A DNA stretch of 64,000 nucleotides from Paucihalobacter sp036825875 (GCF_036825875.1 NZ_DAISXK010000007.1:32699-96698); one strand, 5' to 3'. Counted from the first letter of the stretch, positions 8,872 through 17,992 are shown. The notes: generated from the sequence alone by a model not told the origin. A program made the numbers and translations.

Positions 8872-9624
8872 TTACACAATTGCTTCGTCTTTAATCCAGT
8901 CGTATCCTTTTGCTTCAAGTTCTTTGGCCAAATTTTTGTCGCCTGATTTAACAATTTTACCATCGTGAAGTACATGAACAAAATCTGGTACGATATAATC
9001 GAGTAAACGCTGGTAGTGTGTAATTACAATCACTGCGTTGTCTTTAGATTTTAGTTTGTTAACGCCGCTGGCAACAATACGCAAAGCATCAATATCTAAT
9101 CCGGAATCAGTTTCATCAAGAATGGCTAGTTTAGGCTCTAACATTGCCAACTGAAAAATTTCATTTCGTTTTTTCTCGCCTCCAGAAAAACCTTCGTTAA
9201 GTGAGCGTGACAAGAATTTACGATCAATTTCTAGCATTTCAGCCTTTTCTTTTATCATCTTTAGCATTTCGTTGGCTGGCATATCATTTAAGCCATTAGC
9301 TTTGCGATTTGCGTTGATAGCTGTTTTAATGAAATTGGTAACAGACACACCTGGAATTTCAACTGGATATTGAAAACTAAGAAAAATACCTTTATGAGCG
9401 CGCTCTTCTGGATCTAATTCTTGTATATCTTCATTTTCAAAACGTATATCGCCTTTGGTAACTTCAAACTCATCTTTGCCAGCAATAACAGAGGCTAAGG
9501 TGCTTTTCCCTGAACCATTAGGTCCCATAATGGCGTGAACTTCACCCGGTTTAACGTCTAGATGTATACCTTTTAAAATGCCTTTGCCGTCAATACTAGC
9601 GTGTAAATTTTTTATATGTAACAT
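8872..9624 (-). CDS. sufC: SUF system ATPase SufC
   Basis: 250 residues, an ABC-type ATPase. Walker A is GPNGSGKST (34-42), the signature is FSGGEKKRNE, and Walker B is LAILDETDSGLD, with the Glu-Thr-Asp-Ser-Gly-Leu-Asp run typical of SufC. The switch His is in VIVITHYQRLLDY. It drives conformational change in SufBC2D. It begins only 2 bases after the stop of the small lipoprotein gene that separates it from sufB. Confidence 0.97.
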   Translation of the reverse strand: MLHIKNLHASIDGKGILKGIHLDVKPGEVHAIMGPNGSGKSTLASVIAGKDEFEVTKGDIRFENEDIQELDPEERAHKGIFLSFQYPVEIPGVSVTNFIKTAINANRKANGLNDMPANEMLKMIKEKAEMLEIDRKFLSRSLNEGFSGGEKKRNEIFQLAMLEPKLAILDETDSGLDIDALRIVASGVNKLKSKDNAVIVITHYQRLLDYIVPDFVHVLHDGKIVKSGDKNLAKELEAKGYDWIKDEAIV

Positions 9625-9626
9625 GT

Positions 9627-10022
9627 TTAATTTCCTAATTTAATAACGTCGTTTGTATCTTCTTCTGGTTTTTCAACCTTAATAATTTCTTTAATTTCAA
9701 CTCTATATGGCCAACCTTCTTCGTCATCGGGTTTTTCAAATTTTCTAACTCTTACGGTTACAGGAACCATATCGGTATTTGCAATTTTATAGGGCTTAAC
9801 TTGTTTTTCTAATGCTTTCATTTGATTGTCTACCACTACCCCATAAATATCGTTAGTGGTTTTGAGTACAGCTGCATTATCAATAAAAATAAAGTCGCCT
9901 TTTATTGTAATAAGGCCGTCATCCTGGCTGTAAGATTTTGATGCGGATTCATTTTTATCAGCGTTGTTTTTGCAACCAACAATGCTTAAAAAGAAAAATC
10001 CTAAGAGGATTAATTGCTTCAT
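9627..10022 (-). CDS. Small lipoprotein between sufB and sufC, possible OB-like domain
   Basis: 131 residues. Lipobox SIVGC gives a lipid-anchored Cys17; a Ser/Asp/Asn-rich linker follows. Residues about 35-115 (IKGDFIFIDNAAVLK, YGVVVDNQMKALEKQV, TDMVPVTVRVRKFEK) resemble the OB-fold C-terminal domain of NlpE-type copper/stress lipoproteins, judged by eye only. It sits 10 bases after sufB and 2 bases before sufC, so it is translated within the Fe-S operon although its product would be in the envelope. Function unknown; an envelope stress or metal sensor is one possibility. Confidence 0.75.
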   Translation of the reverse strand: MKQLILLGFFFLSIVGCKNNADKNESASKSYSQDDGLITIKGDFIFIDNAAVLKTTNDIYGVVVDNQMKALEKQVKPYKIANTDMVPVTVRVRKFEKPDDEEGWPYRVEIKEIIKVEKPEEDTNDVIKLGN

Positions 10023-10032
10023 AATTTAAATT

Positions 10033-11481
10033 TTAACCTACGGAACCTTCCAAACTTATCTCTAAAAGTTTTTGTGCTTCAACAGCAAATTCCATAGGAA
10101 GTTTGTTAAGTACTTCTTTGCTAAAACCATTCACGATAAGTGCAATAGCCTTTTCAGTATCAATACCGCGTTGGTTACAGTAAAAAATTTGGTCTTCACC
10201 AATTTTGCTGGTGGTGGCTTCGTGCTCGATTTTAGCCGTTTTATTTTTCGCTTCTATATATGGAAAGGTATGTGCCCCACAAGCGTTGCCCATTAGTAAA
10301 CTATCACACTGCGAAAAATTTCGGGCATTATCAGCTCTGGAACTAATGTGTACCAATCCGCGGTAACTGTTTTGAGATTTTCCGGCAGAAATACCTTTTG
10401 AAATGATGGTTGACTTAGTATTTTTCCCTAAGTGAATCATTTTGGTTCCAGTGTCCGCCTGTTGGTAGTTATTGGTAACGGCTATGGAATAAAATTCACC
10501 TACAGAATTGTCGCCTTTTAAAATGCAAGATGGATATTTCCAAGTTATGGCACTTCCGGTTTCTACTTGGGTCCAAGAAATTTTGGCATTGGTTTCGCAC
10601 AAGCCGCGTTTGGTTACAAAATTATAAACACCGCCTTTTCCTTCGCTATTTCCAGGATACCAGTTTTGAACGGTGGAGTATTTAATTTCAGCATTATCCA
10701 AAGCAATGAGTTCTACAACGGCAGCATGCAACTGATTTTCGTCTCTGCTGGGTGCGGTACAGCCTTCAAGATAACTAACATAACTACCTTTATCGGCAAT
10801 TAAAAGTGTGCGTTCAAATTGTCCAGTTCCAGCTTGGTTGATTCGAAAATAAGTTGAAAGCTCCATAGGGCATCGGACGCCTTTTGGAATATAGCAAAAA
10901 CTTCCATCGCTAAAAACGGCACTGTTAAGCGCTGCATAAAAATTGTCTTTTTTCGGAACAACAGTACCAATATATTTTTTGACCAATTCGGGATGTTCTT
11001 TTATGGCTTCGCTTATCGAACAAAAAATAATTCCTTTTTCAGCTAATGTTTTTTTAAAAGAGGTAGCAACTGATACGGAATCAATAACCACATCCATAGC
11101 AACTCCAGTTAATTTTTTTTGCTCGTCTATGGAAATCCCTAGCTTTTTAAAAGTTGCCAAAAGTTCTGGATCAACTTCATCTAAACTGTCGTATTTTGGT
11201 TTGCTGTTTGGTGCTGAATAATAAGATATGGCTTGAAAATCTGGTTTTTGGTAATGAATATTAGCCCATTCTGGTTCAACCATTTCTTTCCAGTTTTTGA
11301 AAGCATCTAAACGCCATTCCGTCATCCATTCTGGTTCTTCTTTCTTTAAAGAAATCGCTCTAACAATATCTTCATTTAAACCTATAGGGAATGTATCCGA
11401 TGCAATATCGGTATAAAAACCATATTCGTATTCTTTGGTTTTTAACTCTTCTCTTAAATCGTCTTCTGTATATTTATTCAT
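10033..11481 (-). CDS. sufB: Fe-S cluster scaffold subunit SufB
   Basis: 482 residues from the ATG at 11481 (MNKYTEDDLREELKTKEYEY); the frame is open 27 codons further upstream but that would overlap the iscA-like gene. Family marks are the KPDFQAISYYSAP region, FCYIPKGVRCPMELSTYFRI, EGCTAPSRDENQLHAAVVE and the C-terminal EHEATTSKIGEDQIFYCNQRG... block containing the cluster-building cysteines. It is the main scaffold with SufC and SufD. It starts 7 bases after the iscA-like gene. Confidence 0.97.
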   Translation of the reverse strand: MNKYTEDDLREELKTKEYEYGFYTDIASDTFPIGLNEDIVRAISLKKEEPEWMTEWRLDAFKNWKEMVEPEWANIHYQKPDFQAISYYSAPNSKPKYDSLDEVDPELLATFKKLGISIDEQKKLTGVAMDVVIDSVSVATSFKKTLAEKGIIFCSISEAIKEHPELVKKYIGTVVPKKDNFYAALNSAVFSDGSFCYIPKGVRCPMELSTYFRINQAGTGQFERTLLIADKGSYVSYLEGCTAPSRDENQLHAAVVELIALDNAEIKYSTVQNWYPGNSEGKGGVYNFVTKRGLCETNAKISWTQVETGSAITWKYPSCILKGDNSVGEFYSIAVTNNYQQADTGTKMIHLGKNTKSTIISKGISAGKSQNSYRGLVHISSRADNARNFSQCDSLLMGNACGAHTFPYIEAKNKTAKIEHEATTSKIGEDQIFYCNQRGIDTEKAIALIVNGFSKEVLNKLPMEFAVEAQKLLEISLEGSVG

Positions 11482-11488
11482 AGTAATT

Positions 11489-11818
11489 TTATAAGGAGAA
11501 AGATTCGCCGCATCCACATGTACGGTTGGCGTTTGGATTGTTAAATACAAATCCAGAGCCATTTAAACCACCGGAATATTCGAGCGTGGTGCCAATCAAG
11601 TAGAGGAAACTTTTCTTATCTACAATAATGCGAACGCCATTATCTTCAAAAAGCTTATCTTCTTCTTGAGACTTATTGTCAAATTTTAAATCATAAGACA
11701 AGCCAGAGCATCCGCCGCTTTTAACACCAACTCTTACAAAATCAGTTAGCGGATTAAAACCGTCTTCCTGCATAAGTTCTATAACCTTGCGTTTTGCTAT
11801 TTCAGAAACTTTAATCAT
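11489..11818 (-). CDS. A-type Fe-S carrier protein (IscA/SufA/ErpA family)
   Basis: 109 residues from the ATG at 11818 (MIKVSEIAKRK), the normal A-type length; an open extension further upstream lacks family support. The three cluster-binding cysteines are C37 (KSGGCSGL), C101 and C103 (TCGCGESF). A-type proteins carry clusters from the scaffold to target enzymes. It is the first gene of the suf operon. IscA, SufA and ErpA cannot be told apart by eye; its position favours a SufA-type role. Confidence 0.95.
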   Translation of the reverse strand: MIKVSEIAKRKVIELMQEDGFNPLTDFVRVGVKSGGCSGLSYDLKFDNKSQEEDKLFEDNGVRIIVDKKSFLYLIGTTLEYSGGLNGSGFVFNNPNANRTCGCGESFSL

Positions 11819-11850
11819 AAATTTAAAATAGATTAGTTCTAAATAATATG

Positions 11851-11858
11851 CAAATATA
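11851..11858 (-). promoter_or_regulatory. Putative -7 element for the suf operon
   Basis: Minus-strand TATATTTG matches TAnnTTTG and lies 32 bases before the iscA-like start. No good TTG is seen at -33. No recognisable Fe-S regulator site was found nearby. Confidence 0.4.
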
Positions 11859-11976
11859 CAATATATAGGTGCCTTTCCCACACGATGTAACATTAAATTA
11901 GCATATATCGAAATAAGAAAAAGTTATGCTTTAACAGATTTGTAAAAGCATATAAAATTAAAACATTAGCGTGGTA

Positions 11977-12213
11977 CTATGATGATATTGAGTGTGGCGT
12001 GGGTTTTCGTTTTAAAATGAATAAATGCCTCAACAATATTTGTATTGTAAAATTTGAAGCAAAGTTATCATTTAAATTAGTGTAGAATTCTTCTGATGTT
12101 TTATGACCGCAGCAACTGCAAATAATTGCAGGTTTTGATGCATTGTTTTTGACCTTGAAAAAATTATGGCCAAAAATAGCACACGGCGCACTGTTGTGTG
12201 ACGTTAGTTTCAT
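11977..12213 (-). CDS. Small Cys/His protein, family copy 1
   Basis: 78 residues, no signal peptide. The N-terminal CAIFGHNFFKV followed by ICSCCGHK gives C-x3-GH ... C-x2-C, the same layout as in the two proteins encoded at 13419-13640 and 13692-13973, suggesting a small zinc-binding fold. The C-terminus is basic and hydrophobic and diverges from the others. It resembles short prophage-type proteins such as DUF1660 (also beginning with C-x2-3-GHK), which is only a resemblance. It is located just before thiL on the opposite strand. Confidence 0.55.
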   Translation of the reverse strand: MKLTSHNSAPCAIFGHNFFKVKNNASKPAIICSCCGHKTSEEFYTNLNDNFASNFTIQILLRHLFILKRKPTPHSISS

Positions 12214-12376
12214 AGGTTATGTTAGATTTAGGGATGGGAAAAGTACAAAAACAATACTTATTACGGGTTGAAATACCAATATTTTCGACGAAGTGCTTAA
12301 AAAATTAATATTTTTGCATTGTAGTTTTAATGAACCTAAGCTAACAGAATAATTTTAAAGTGGTTATTTTTGCACT

Positions 12377-13417
12377 ATGACAGAAGATACAAACAATACA
12401 AGAACGCCATTAAGTGAACTGGGAGAGTTTACACTTATTAACCACTTAACTAGGAACTTTTTAAATAAGCGAAATACTTCCATTAAAGGAGTAGGAGACG
12501 ATGCTGCCGTAATTGATCCATGCAATGAACAAGTTGTTTTGACTACGGACATATTGATTGAAGGAGTTCATTTTGATTTGAGCTATATGCCTCTAAAACA
12601 TCTTGGTTATAAGGCTGTTGTCGTAAATCTGTCTGATGTTTGCGCAATGAATGCTATACCTACACAAGTAACAGTTTCTATTGCTGTTTCTAATAGATTT
12701 TCTGTGGAAGCTTTAGAAGATTTCTACGCTGGAATCAAAACGGCATGTGATATTTATGATGTGGACTTGGTAGGTGGTGATACCACGAGTTCTGTAACAG
12801 GATTGGTTATTTCTGTTACTGCTATTGGTATGATAAAGTCAGAAAATATAGTTTATCGAAACGGCGCTAAACCTAATGATTTGTTGGTAGTTACAGGCGA
12901 TATCGGGGGTGCTTATATGGGTTTGCAAGTTTTAGAACGCGAAAAAGAGGTTTTTAAAGTCAATCCAAATAACCAGCCAGATTTATCCATGTATTCTTAC
13001 ATTATCGAAAGGCAGTTAAAGCCTGAAGCTAGAAAGGATATTGTGGAATTATTGAAGAATCTTAAAGTAAAACCAACATCTATGATTGATATCAGTGATG
13101 GACTATCTTCTGAAATCATTCATTTGTGTAAACAAAGCGAGGTCGGAGTTGAATTATATGAAAACAAAATTCCTTTAGACCCGCAAGTTATCTCAGTTTG
13201 TGAAGAATTTGATTTAGATAGCACAACAATCGCCTTAAGTGGAGGCGAAGATTACGAACTTTTAATGACAGTGTCGCAACAAGATTACGATAAAATTAAA
13301 GGTAATCCTAACTTAACAGTTATTGGTTTTATTACAGAAGCAGCTGCAGGGATGAATTTAATTACTAGAGCTGAAACAAAAATTGAATTAATTGCCAGAG
13401 GTTGGAAATCGTTTTAG
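12377..13417 (+). CDS. thiL: Thiamine-monophosphate kinase ThiL
   Basis: 346 residues, normal length. ThiL phosphorylates thiamine monophosphate to thiamine diphosphate with ATP. Motifs: SELGEFTLINHL (N-terminus), the metal/ATP loop GVGDDAAVID (about 40-49), NLSDVCAMNA, DLVGGDTTSS and DISDGLSSEI. The C-terminal IALSGGEDYELLMTV is also a family mark. A TATTTTTG sequence 12 bases before the start could be a -7 element, giving a very short leader. It stands alone between genes for small Cys/His proteins. Confidence 0.96.
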   Translation: MTEDTNNTRTPLSELGEFTLINHLTRNFLNKRNTSIKGVGDDAAVIDPCNEQVVLTTDILIEGVHFDLSYMPLKHLGYKAVVVNLSDVCAMNAIPTQVTVSIAVSNRFSVEALEDFYAGIKTACDIYDVDLVGGDTTSSVTGLVISVTAIGMIKSENIVYRNGAKPNDLLVVTGDIGGAYMGLQVLEREKEVFKVNPNNQPDLSMYSYIIERQLKPEARKDIVELLKNLKVKPTSMIDISDGLSSEIIHLCKQSEVGVELYENKIPLDPQVISVCEEFDLDSTTIALSGGEDYELLMTVSQQDYDKIKGNPNLTVIGFITEAAAGMNLITRAETKIELIARGWKSF

Positions 13418-13418
13418 A

Positions 13419-13640
13419 TTAGCTACTTAAAGATACTTTTTTTGACTTTCTAATTTGATGGATACGCTCTAAAGTTTGATTGATCTCTTTGCGTTTATCG
13501 TTGAGCAGAATTATTTTACCATTACTTGAAGTGGTTGCTTGCTGACTGCAGTTTTTACACTTATACTCTTTAACATGATTAGTGACGTGTTTGGTAATAA
13601 CTAATTTGTGGCCGTACAGTGCACAGTTGAGATGTTTCAT
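13419..13640 (-). CDS. Small Cys/His protein, family copy 2
   Basis: 73 residues from the ATG at 13640 (MKHLNCALYGHK); an upstream ATG at 13688 would add 16 residues without counterpart in copy 1, so the shorter form is preferred. C-x3-GH at CALYGH, then VTNHVKEYKCKNCSQ with C-x2-C. Highly similar to the next gene upstream (copy 3), including HVKEY and the helical end EINQTLERI, so the two are a recent tandem duplication. Likely cytosolic, zinc-binding; role unknown. Confidence 0.6.
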   Translation of the reverse strand: MKHLNCALYGHKLVITKHVTNHVKEYKCKNCSQQATTSSNGKIILLNDKRKEINQTLERIHQIRKSKKVSLSS

Positions 13641-13691
13641 TTCTTTAAAATTGCTATTAATAGAGGTCTTTAAAGATATGAAATACAAATG

Positions 13692-13973
13692 TTATGCAAT
13701 ATTTCTCAACTCATAAATCGATGAAGTGAACGATTTTTCCTTCAAGCGCAGTCTTTTACTATTGTAAACACGTTCTAAAACACGATTGATCTCTTGATAT
13801 TTGGGCGTTAAAGCTGTTAAATTTCCTTTGCTATCGGTTGTTAGTTGATGGTTACAACACTTGCAAGTGTACTCTTTAACATGAGATGTTACATTTTTGC
13901 TTACCTCATATCTATGGCCAATAAGTTCACAAACAAACTTTAAGGCGCTTTGCTGAGTAGTAGGTTTTTTCAT
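13692..13973 (-). CDS. Small Cys/His protein, family copy 3
   Basis: 93 residues. C-x3-GH at CELIGH, then VTSHVKEYTCKCCNHQ, then YQEINRVLERVYNSKR, aligning along its length with copy 2 and more loosely with copy 1. Four potential ligands (Cys, His, Cys, Cys) suit one zinc ion. The C-terminal 25 residues are extra and basic. Copies 2 and 3 run in the same direction and may share one transcript. No function known. Confidence 0.62.
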   Translation of the reverse strand: MKKPTTQQSALKFVCELIGHRYEVSKNVTSHVKEYTCKCCNHQLTTDSKGNLTALTPKYQEINRVLERVYNSKRLRLKEKSFTSSIYELRNIA

Positions 13974-14033
13974 GTCCGTGGATTTTAAGAATGCTTAAAT
14001 TTAGGAAAACATTCACAATTAAACGTCTAAAAG

Positions 14034-14822
14034 CTATAACTTTTCGACGAAAGAACTAATTATGTAAGAAAATTCTTTAATATTTTCTACATGACTCATG
14101 TGTCCACCCTCAAGTTCATGAAATTCGCCATTTAAATATGGTTTTAATACTGAAAGGTGTTTTTGATCAATAACCGTGTCATAAGTTCCTGTTACAATAA
14201 GGGTTTTTATTTTACCATCTGCAATCACATGTTTTAAATCGCTTCTTACTTTCATGCCTTCTAGCGCCGCGATAATTCCTTGAACACCGGTATTAAGTGC
14301 TTGATTTTGAATTTTATTAATTGATGGTTCCAATTTTTTATGGTTTTCAATCCAAAATAACTGTTTAATGGATTCCGCTATAAATGATGTTCTGTGTTTT
14401 TTAACTGCAGTAATAGCTCTGGTCCTATTTTGTTTCTTTTCTTCTGAATCTGCCGATGTTGTTGAATTAAGCAATCCAAGACCAATAATACTTTTAGGGA
14501 ACTTGTTGGCCAAAGCCAAGCTTACATAACCACCCATTGAATGGCCAAAAACCACATAACGTCGCAATTTAAGATGATCTAAAACCGCCTTAACGGCTTC
14601 AGCCATGTCGTCCATAGTATGCACATAAGCTAACGAATCGGTTTTACCGTGCCCCAGTAAATCTATACATATAATTCTGTATGAAGGTTTTATTGTTGAT
14701 ATGAGTGTTTCCCACATTTCAAGATTTTCTAGAAATCCATGCAAAAAAACCAAAGCACGTCCTTTTCCTCTTTCTTTATAATGAATAGAAATGCCTTTGT
14801 AATTAATGAATTCAGAAATCAC
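14034..14822 (-). CDS. Alpha/beta-fold hydrolase
   Basis: 262 residues. Oxyanion motif HGFLENLEMW (about 28-37), nucleophile elbow GHSMGG (Ser95), acid Asp215 in TGTYDTVID and base His241 in LEGGHMSHVE form a full catalytic triad. The compact cap suggests an esterase, lactonase or MenH-like enzyme, but the substrate cannot be read from the sequence. It lies 11 bases downstream of the Xaa-Pro aminopeptidase gene and is probably cotranscribed. Confidence 0.9.
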   Translation of the reverse strand: MISEFINYKGISIHYKERGKGRALVFLHGFLENLEMWETLISTIKPSYRIICIDLLGHGKTDSLAYVHTMDDMAEAVKAVLDHLKLRRYVVFGHSMGGYVSLALANKFPKSIIGLGLLNSTTSADSEEKKQNRTRAITAVKKHRTSFIAESIKQLFWIENHKKLEPSINKIQNQALNTGVQGIIAALEGMKVRSDLKHVIADGKIKTLIVTGTYDTVIDQKHLSVLKPYLNGEFHELEGGHMSHVENIKEFSYIISSFVEKL

Positions 14823-14833
14823 TGTAAAATTGA

Positions 14834-16126
14834 TTAAGAGTTCATGATGTCTTCAATTTCGTCAACTTCAATTGGAATGTTTCTCATAAGGTTTAATGGT
14901 TCACCCGACGGCTGTACAACCAAGTCGTCTTCTAATCGTATCCCAAATCCTTCCTCAGGGATATAAATTCCTGGTTCTACAGTAAACACCATATTGGGCT
15001 CGATTGGTGAATGTAACAATCCATAGTCATGGGTATCTAAGCCAATATGATGGCTCGTGCCGTGCATAAAATATTTTTTGTAAGCTGGCCAATCGGGATT
15101 TTCATTTTGTACATCAGCTTTATCAAGCAAACCCAATCCAAGTAATTCGGAAGTCATTAATTTCCCTACTTCAACATGATAAGATTCCCAATAGGCTCCA
15201 GGAATCAAAAGTTTACTAGCTTCATTTTTCACTCTATTTACAGCATTGTATACTTCTTTTTGGCGCTTAGTAAATTTGCCGGAAACCGGAATTGTTCTAG
15301 TCATATCCGAGCTGTAATTGGCATATTCAGCACCCACATCAAGTAATATTAAATCACCTTTTTTGCATTGATTGTTGTTTTGAATGTAATGCAATACATT
15401 GGCATTATTGCCCGATGCAATAATAGGAGTATAAGCAAACCCTTTGGAGCGATTGCGCAAAAATTCGTGCATAAATTCGGCTTCAATTTCGTATTCCCAA
15501 ACATTGGGTTTTACAAAATTTAAAATCCGTCGGAAACCTTTTTCGGTAATATCACAGGCTTGTTGCATCAGATCAATTTCTATGGCATCTTTTACGGATC
15601 TTAATTTCTGTAAAATGGGATTACTTTTTGCAACTTGATGTGCGGGATATTTGTTTTTTAACCATTTGGTAAAGCGATCCTCTCGGGTTTCGGTTTCTAC
15701 ATTAGCTCTGTAGTGTTCATTGGTATTGATATATACCGTTTCGCTTTGGGTCATTAATTCAAAAAGAATTTTTTCTAAATCTTGAAGCCAATACACTGTT
15801 GTTACGCCCGAAGTCTCAAAGGCTTTTTCTTTAGTGAGTTTTTCACCTTCCCAAACCGCAATATGCGCATTGGTTTCTTTAAGGAATAAAATTTCTCGAT
15901 GTTTTTCTTTTGGACTATCAGGAAATATAACCAGTACACTTTCCTCTTGATCCACACCACTCAAGTAAAAAATATCGCGATGCTGTTGAAAAGGCATGGT
16001 GCTGTCAGCACCAATAGGGTAAATATCGTTAGAATTAAAAATAGCCAAGCTTTTAGGCTTCATTTGAGAAGCAAAATTTTGGCGGTTTTCTATAAAAAGT
16101 GAGTTGTTTATTTGAGAATATTTCAT
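14834..16126 (-). CDS. Aminopeptidase P family Xaa-Pro aminopeptidase (M24B)
   Basis: 430 residues from the ATG at 16126 (MKYSQINNSLFI). The N-terminal aminopeptidase P domain (about 5-140, with PFQQHRDIFYLSGV) is followed by the pita-bread M24 domain. Metal ligands are the two Asp of LLDVGAEYANYSSDMTRT, the His in MHGTSHHIGLDTHD, and the Glu in FTVEPGIYI and IRLEDDLVV. It removes N-terminal residues before proline. No signal peptide is evident, so it is probably cytosolic. Followed by an alpha/beta hydrolase gene. Confidence 0.94.
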   Translation of the reverse strand: MKYSQINNSLFIENRQNFASQMKPKSLAIFNSNDIYPIGADSTMPFQQHRDIFYLSGVDQEESVLVIFPDSPKEKHREILFLKETNAHIAVWEGEKLTKEKAFETSGVTTVYWLQDLEKILFELMTQSETVYINTNEHYRANVETETREDRFTKWLKNKYPAHQVAKSNPILQKLRSVKDAIEIDLMQQACDITEKGFRRILNFVKPNVWEYEIEAEFMHEFLRNRSKGFAYTPIIASGNNANVLHYIQNNNQCKKGDLILLDVGAEYANYSSDMTRTIPVSGKFTKRQKEVYNAVNRVKNEASKLLIPGAYWESYHVEVGKLMTSELLGLGLLDKADVQNENPDWPAYKKYFMHGTSHHIGLDTHDYGLLHSPIEPNMVFTVEPGIYIPEEGFGIRLEDDLVVQPSGEPLNLMRNIPIEVDEIEDIMNS

Positions 16127-16219
16127 GATAAAAAAAGTTTTATTGGTATACAAATGTAAGGATGTTACCTATAATTACACTATTCTTTATATTTGACAAC
16201 TTATATTTGATATAATATC

Positions 16220-17992
16220 ATGAATTTATTAAAGTCTACTTTTTTTTCGATAATAGTTATGTCATTTTCATTGGCGTTTGCCCAAGAACTATTATACGAA
16301 GTTTCGATGCAGGAACAAATTGAAAACTCCCATGTAATTATTGAGGGCAAAGTAGTGTCAAAAGTCTCATATTGGAATTCTCAACAAACCAACATATTTA
16401 CCGTTAATACTGTTGAGGTACACAAATTTTTTAAAGGAAATAGCGCCTCACAGGTTGAAATTATTACACCTGGAGGTACAGTTGGCTTAACAGCTGAAAT
16501 GGTCATTCCTTCTTTAGAACTGGTACCAAACGACGAAGGTTTGTTTATGTTGCAAACTGCGGATCTAAACCTGCAAAGAAGCGAAACAAATACGCCTGTG
16601 TATGCTGCTTTTAGCGACACACAAGGATTTTATAAATATAACTATTCTAACAATTCTGCTGTTAATCCGTTTAATCAAATATTTGGTATTGATGATAATT
16701 TTTATCAAAACATTATTCATCAAACGCAAACCGCACCTGTAAAAATTACCAATTTTGACGTCAACGAGCAATTGGACGTTTTAAATCAAAACAGAGGAAT
16801 TAATAACGTTTCAAGCATTTCACCAACAGTATCTGCAGCGGGAACGGGTTCAATATTAACTATTAATGGCGTAGGTTTTGCACCTGCCGGATTAACCGGT
16901 ACCATATCATTTCCAGATGCTAACAATGGTGGCGCAACTTATTTTGAAACTTTAGAATCTCAGGTAATTAGTTGGACAGACACACAAATACAAGTGGAAA
17001 TTCCTTCTCGTGCAGGAACCGGTCAGGTAAGAATCGATACGTTTATTGGTCCGGTATTTACATCGGTATTAACGATAGATTATGCCCAACTTAATGTGGT
17101 TTCTGATTTTACAGGCGTACCTAGGGCGTATCAAACACAACATGTTGACGAGAATTTTATTGGGGGAATGACCTGGCAAATGAACAATAATTTCAATAAT
17201 AACGTTCCCGCGAGAGACTCATTTATCAGATCATTCGATACCTGGGTTTGTGAAACTGGTATAAATTGGATTTTAGGTAGCTCTACGGCCGTTGACGTAG
17301 CTGAATTCGATAATATTAATATTGTGCGCTTCGACGTTGGTGCCGAACTGCCAGCTGGTGTTTTAGGTAGAACCTCGTCTTATTGGAATGGTTGTGCCCA
17401 GGGCCCTGACGTAAATTGGTTTGTTGCAGAGCTCGATATTGTCTATAATGATGGAATTAATTGGAATTTTGGTCCAGGATTTCCATCTCCGGGTCAAATT
17501 GACTTTGAGTCAGTTTCTGTTCATGAACTTGGGCATGCACATCAACTAGGCCACGTTATCGATAATAGTAAAATTATGTTTTGGTCTGCTGGACCAGGAT
17601 CTGCAAATAGAATCTTGTCTGATGAAGATATTGCAGGAGCAAATGACGTTCAAAGCCGAAGCACTTCTAATCCTGTTTGTGGATTGGAAGTTATGACAAA
17701 TACCAGCTCCAGTTGTTTTTTAAGTGTTTCAGATGAATTCGTGGCTGAAAGTATTTACTTGTTTCCCAATCCAACCAAAGATGTTCTCAATATTACATTG
17801 CGTAGCGGTATTACTCTGAATAATATCCAAATTTATGATTTAAGCGGTAAATTAGTATTAAAGCATACTGTTAAAAAAGAACAATTAAGCAACAATATTC
17901 AATTGTTTGTTTCGAATTTCAGCAGTGGCATGTACTTTGTTGAACTAAACAGAGGGTCTACAAAAACTGTAAAAAAATTATTGATAGAATAA
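16220..17992 (+). CDS. Type IX-secreted metzincin-like protein with IPT/TIG and sorting domains
   Basis: 590 residues. Signal peptide to SLAFAQ (about 22). Region 25-190 is unassigned. An IPT/TIG-like immunoglobulin domain follows (about 200-280; VSAAGTGSILTINGVGFAP). The peptidase region has HELGHAHQLGH (His435, Glu436, His439, His445) and a Met-turn NSKIMF (Met453), the layout of metzincins, but the usual Gly at motif position 8 is Gln. The C-terminal ~75 residues are a type A sorting domain (VAESIYLFPNPTKDVLNI ... SSGMYFVEL). Probably exported through the type IX system and either released or attached to the surface; substrate unknown. Confidence 0.88.
   Translation: MNLLKSTFFSIIVMSFSLAFAQELLYEVSMQEQIENSHVIIEGKVVSKVSYWNSQQTNIFTVNTVEVHKFFKGNSASQVEIITPGGTVGLTAEMVIPSLELVPNDEGLFMLQTADLNLQRSETNTPVYAAFSDTQGFYKYNYSNNSAVNPFNQIFGIDDNFYQNIIHQTQTAPVKITNFDVNEQLDVLNQNRGINNVSSISPTVSAAGTGSILTINGVGFAPAGLTGTISFPDANNGGATYFETLESQVISWTDTQIQVEIPSRAGTGQVRIDTFIGPVFTSVLTIDYAQLNVVSDFTGVPRAYQTQHVDENFIGGMTWQMNNNFNNNVPARDSFIRSFDTWVCETGINWILGSSTAVDVAEFDNINIVRFDVGAELPAGVLGRTSSYWNGCAQGPDVNWFVAELDIVYNDGINWNFGPGFPSPGQIDFESVSVHELGHAHQLGHVIDNSKIMFWSAGPGSANRILSDEDIAGANDVQSRSTSNPVCGLEVMTNTSSSCFLSVSDEFVAESIYLFPNPTKDVLNITLRSGITLNNIQIYDLSGKLVLKHTVKKEQLSNNIQLFVSNFSSGMYFVELNRGSTKTVKKLLIE

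Noticed and set aside
11482..11562. Longer SufB start within the iscA-like gene
   Set aside because: It would add 27 residues without family support and overlap the upstream coding region; the ATG at 11481 gives the normal SufB N-terminus.
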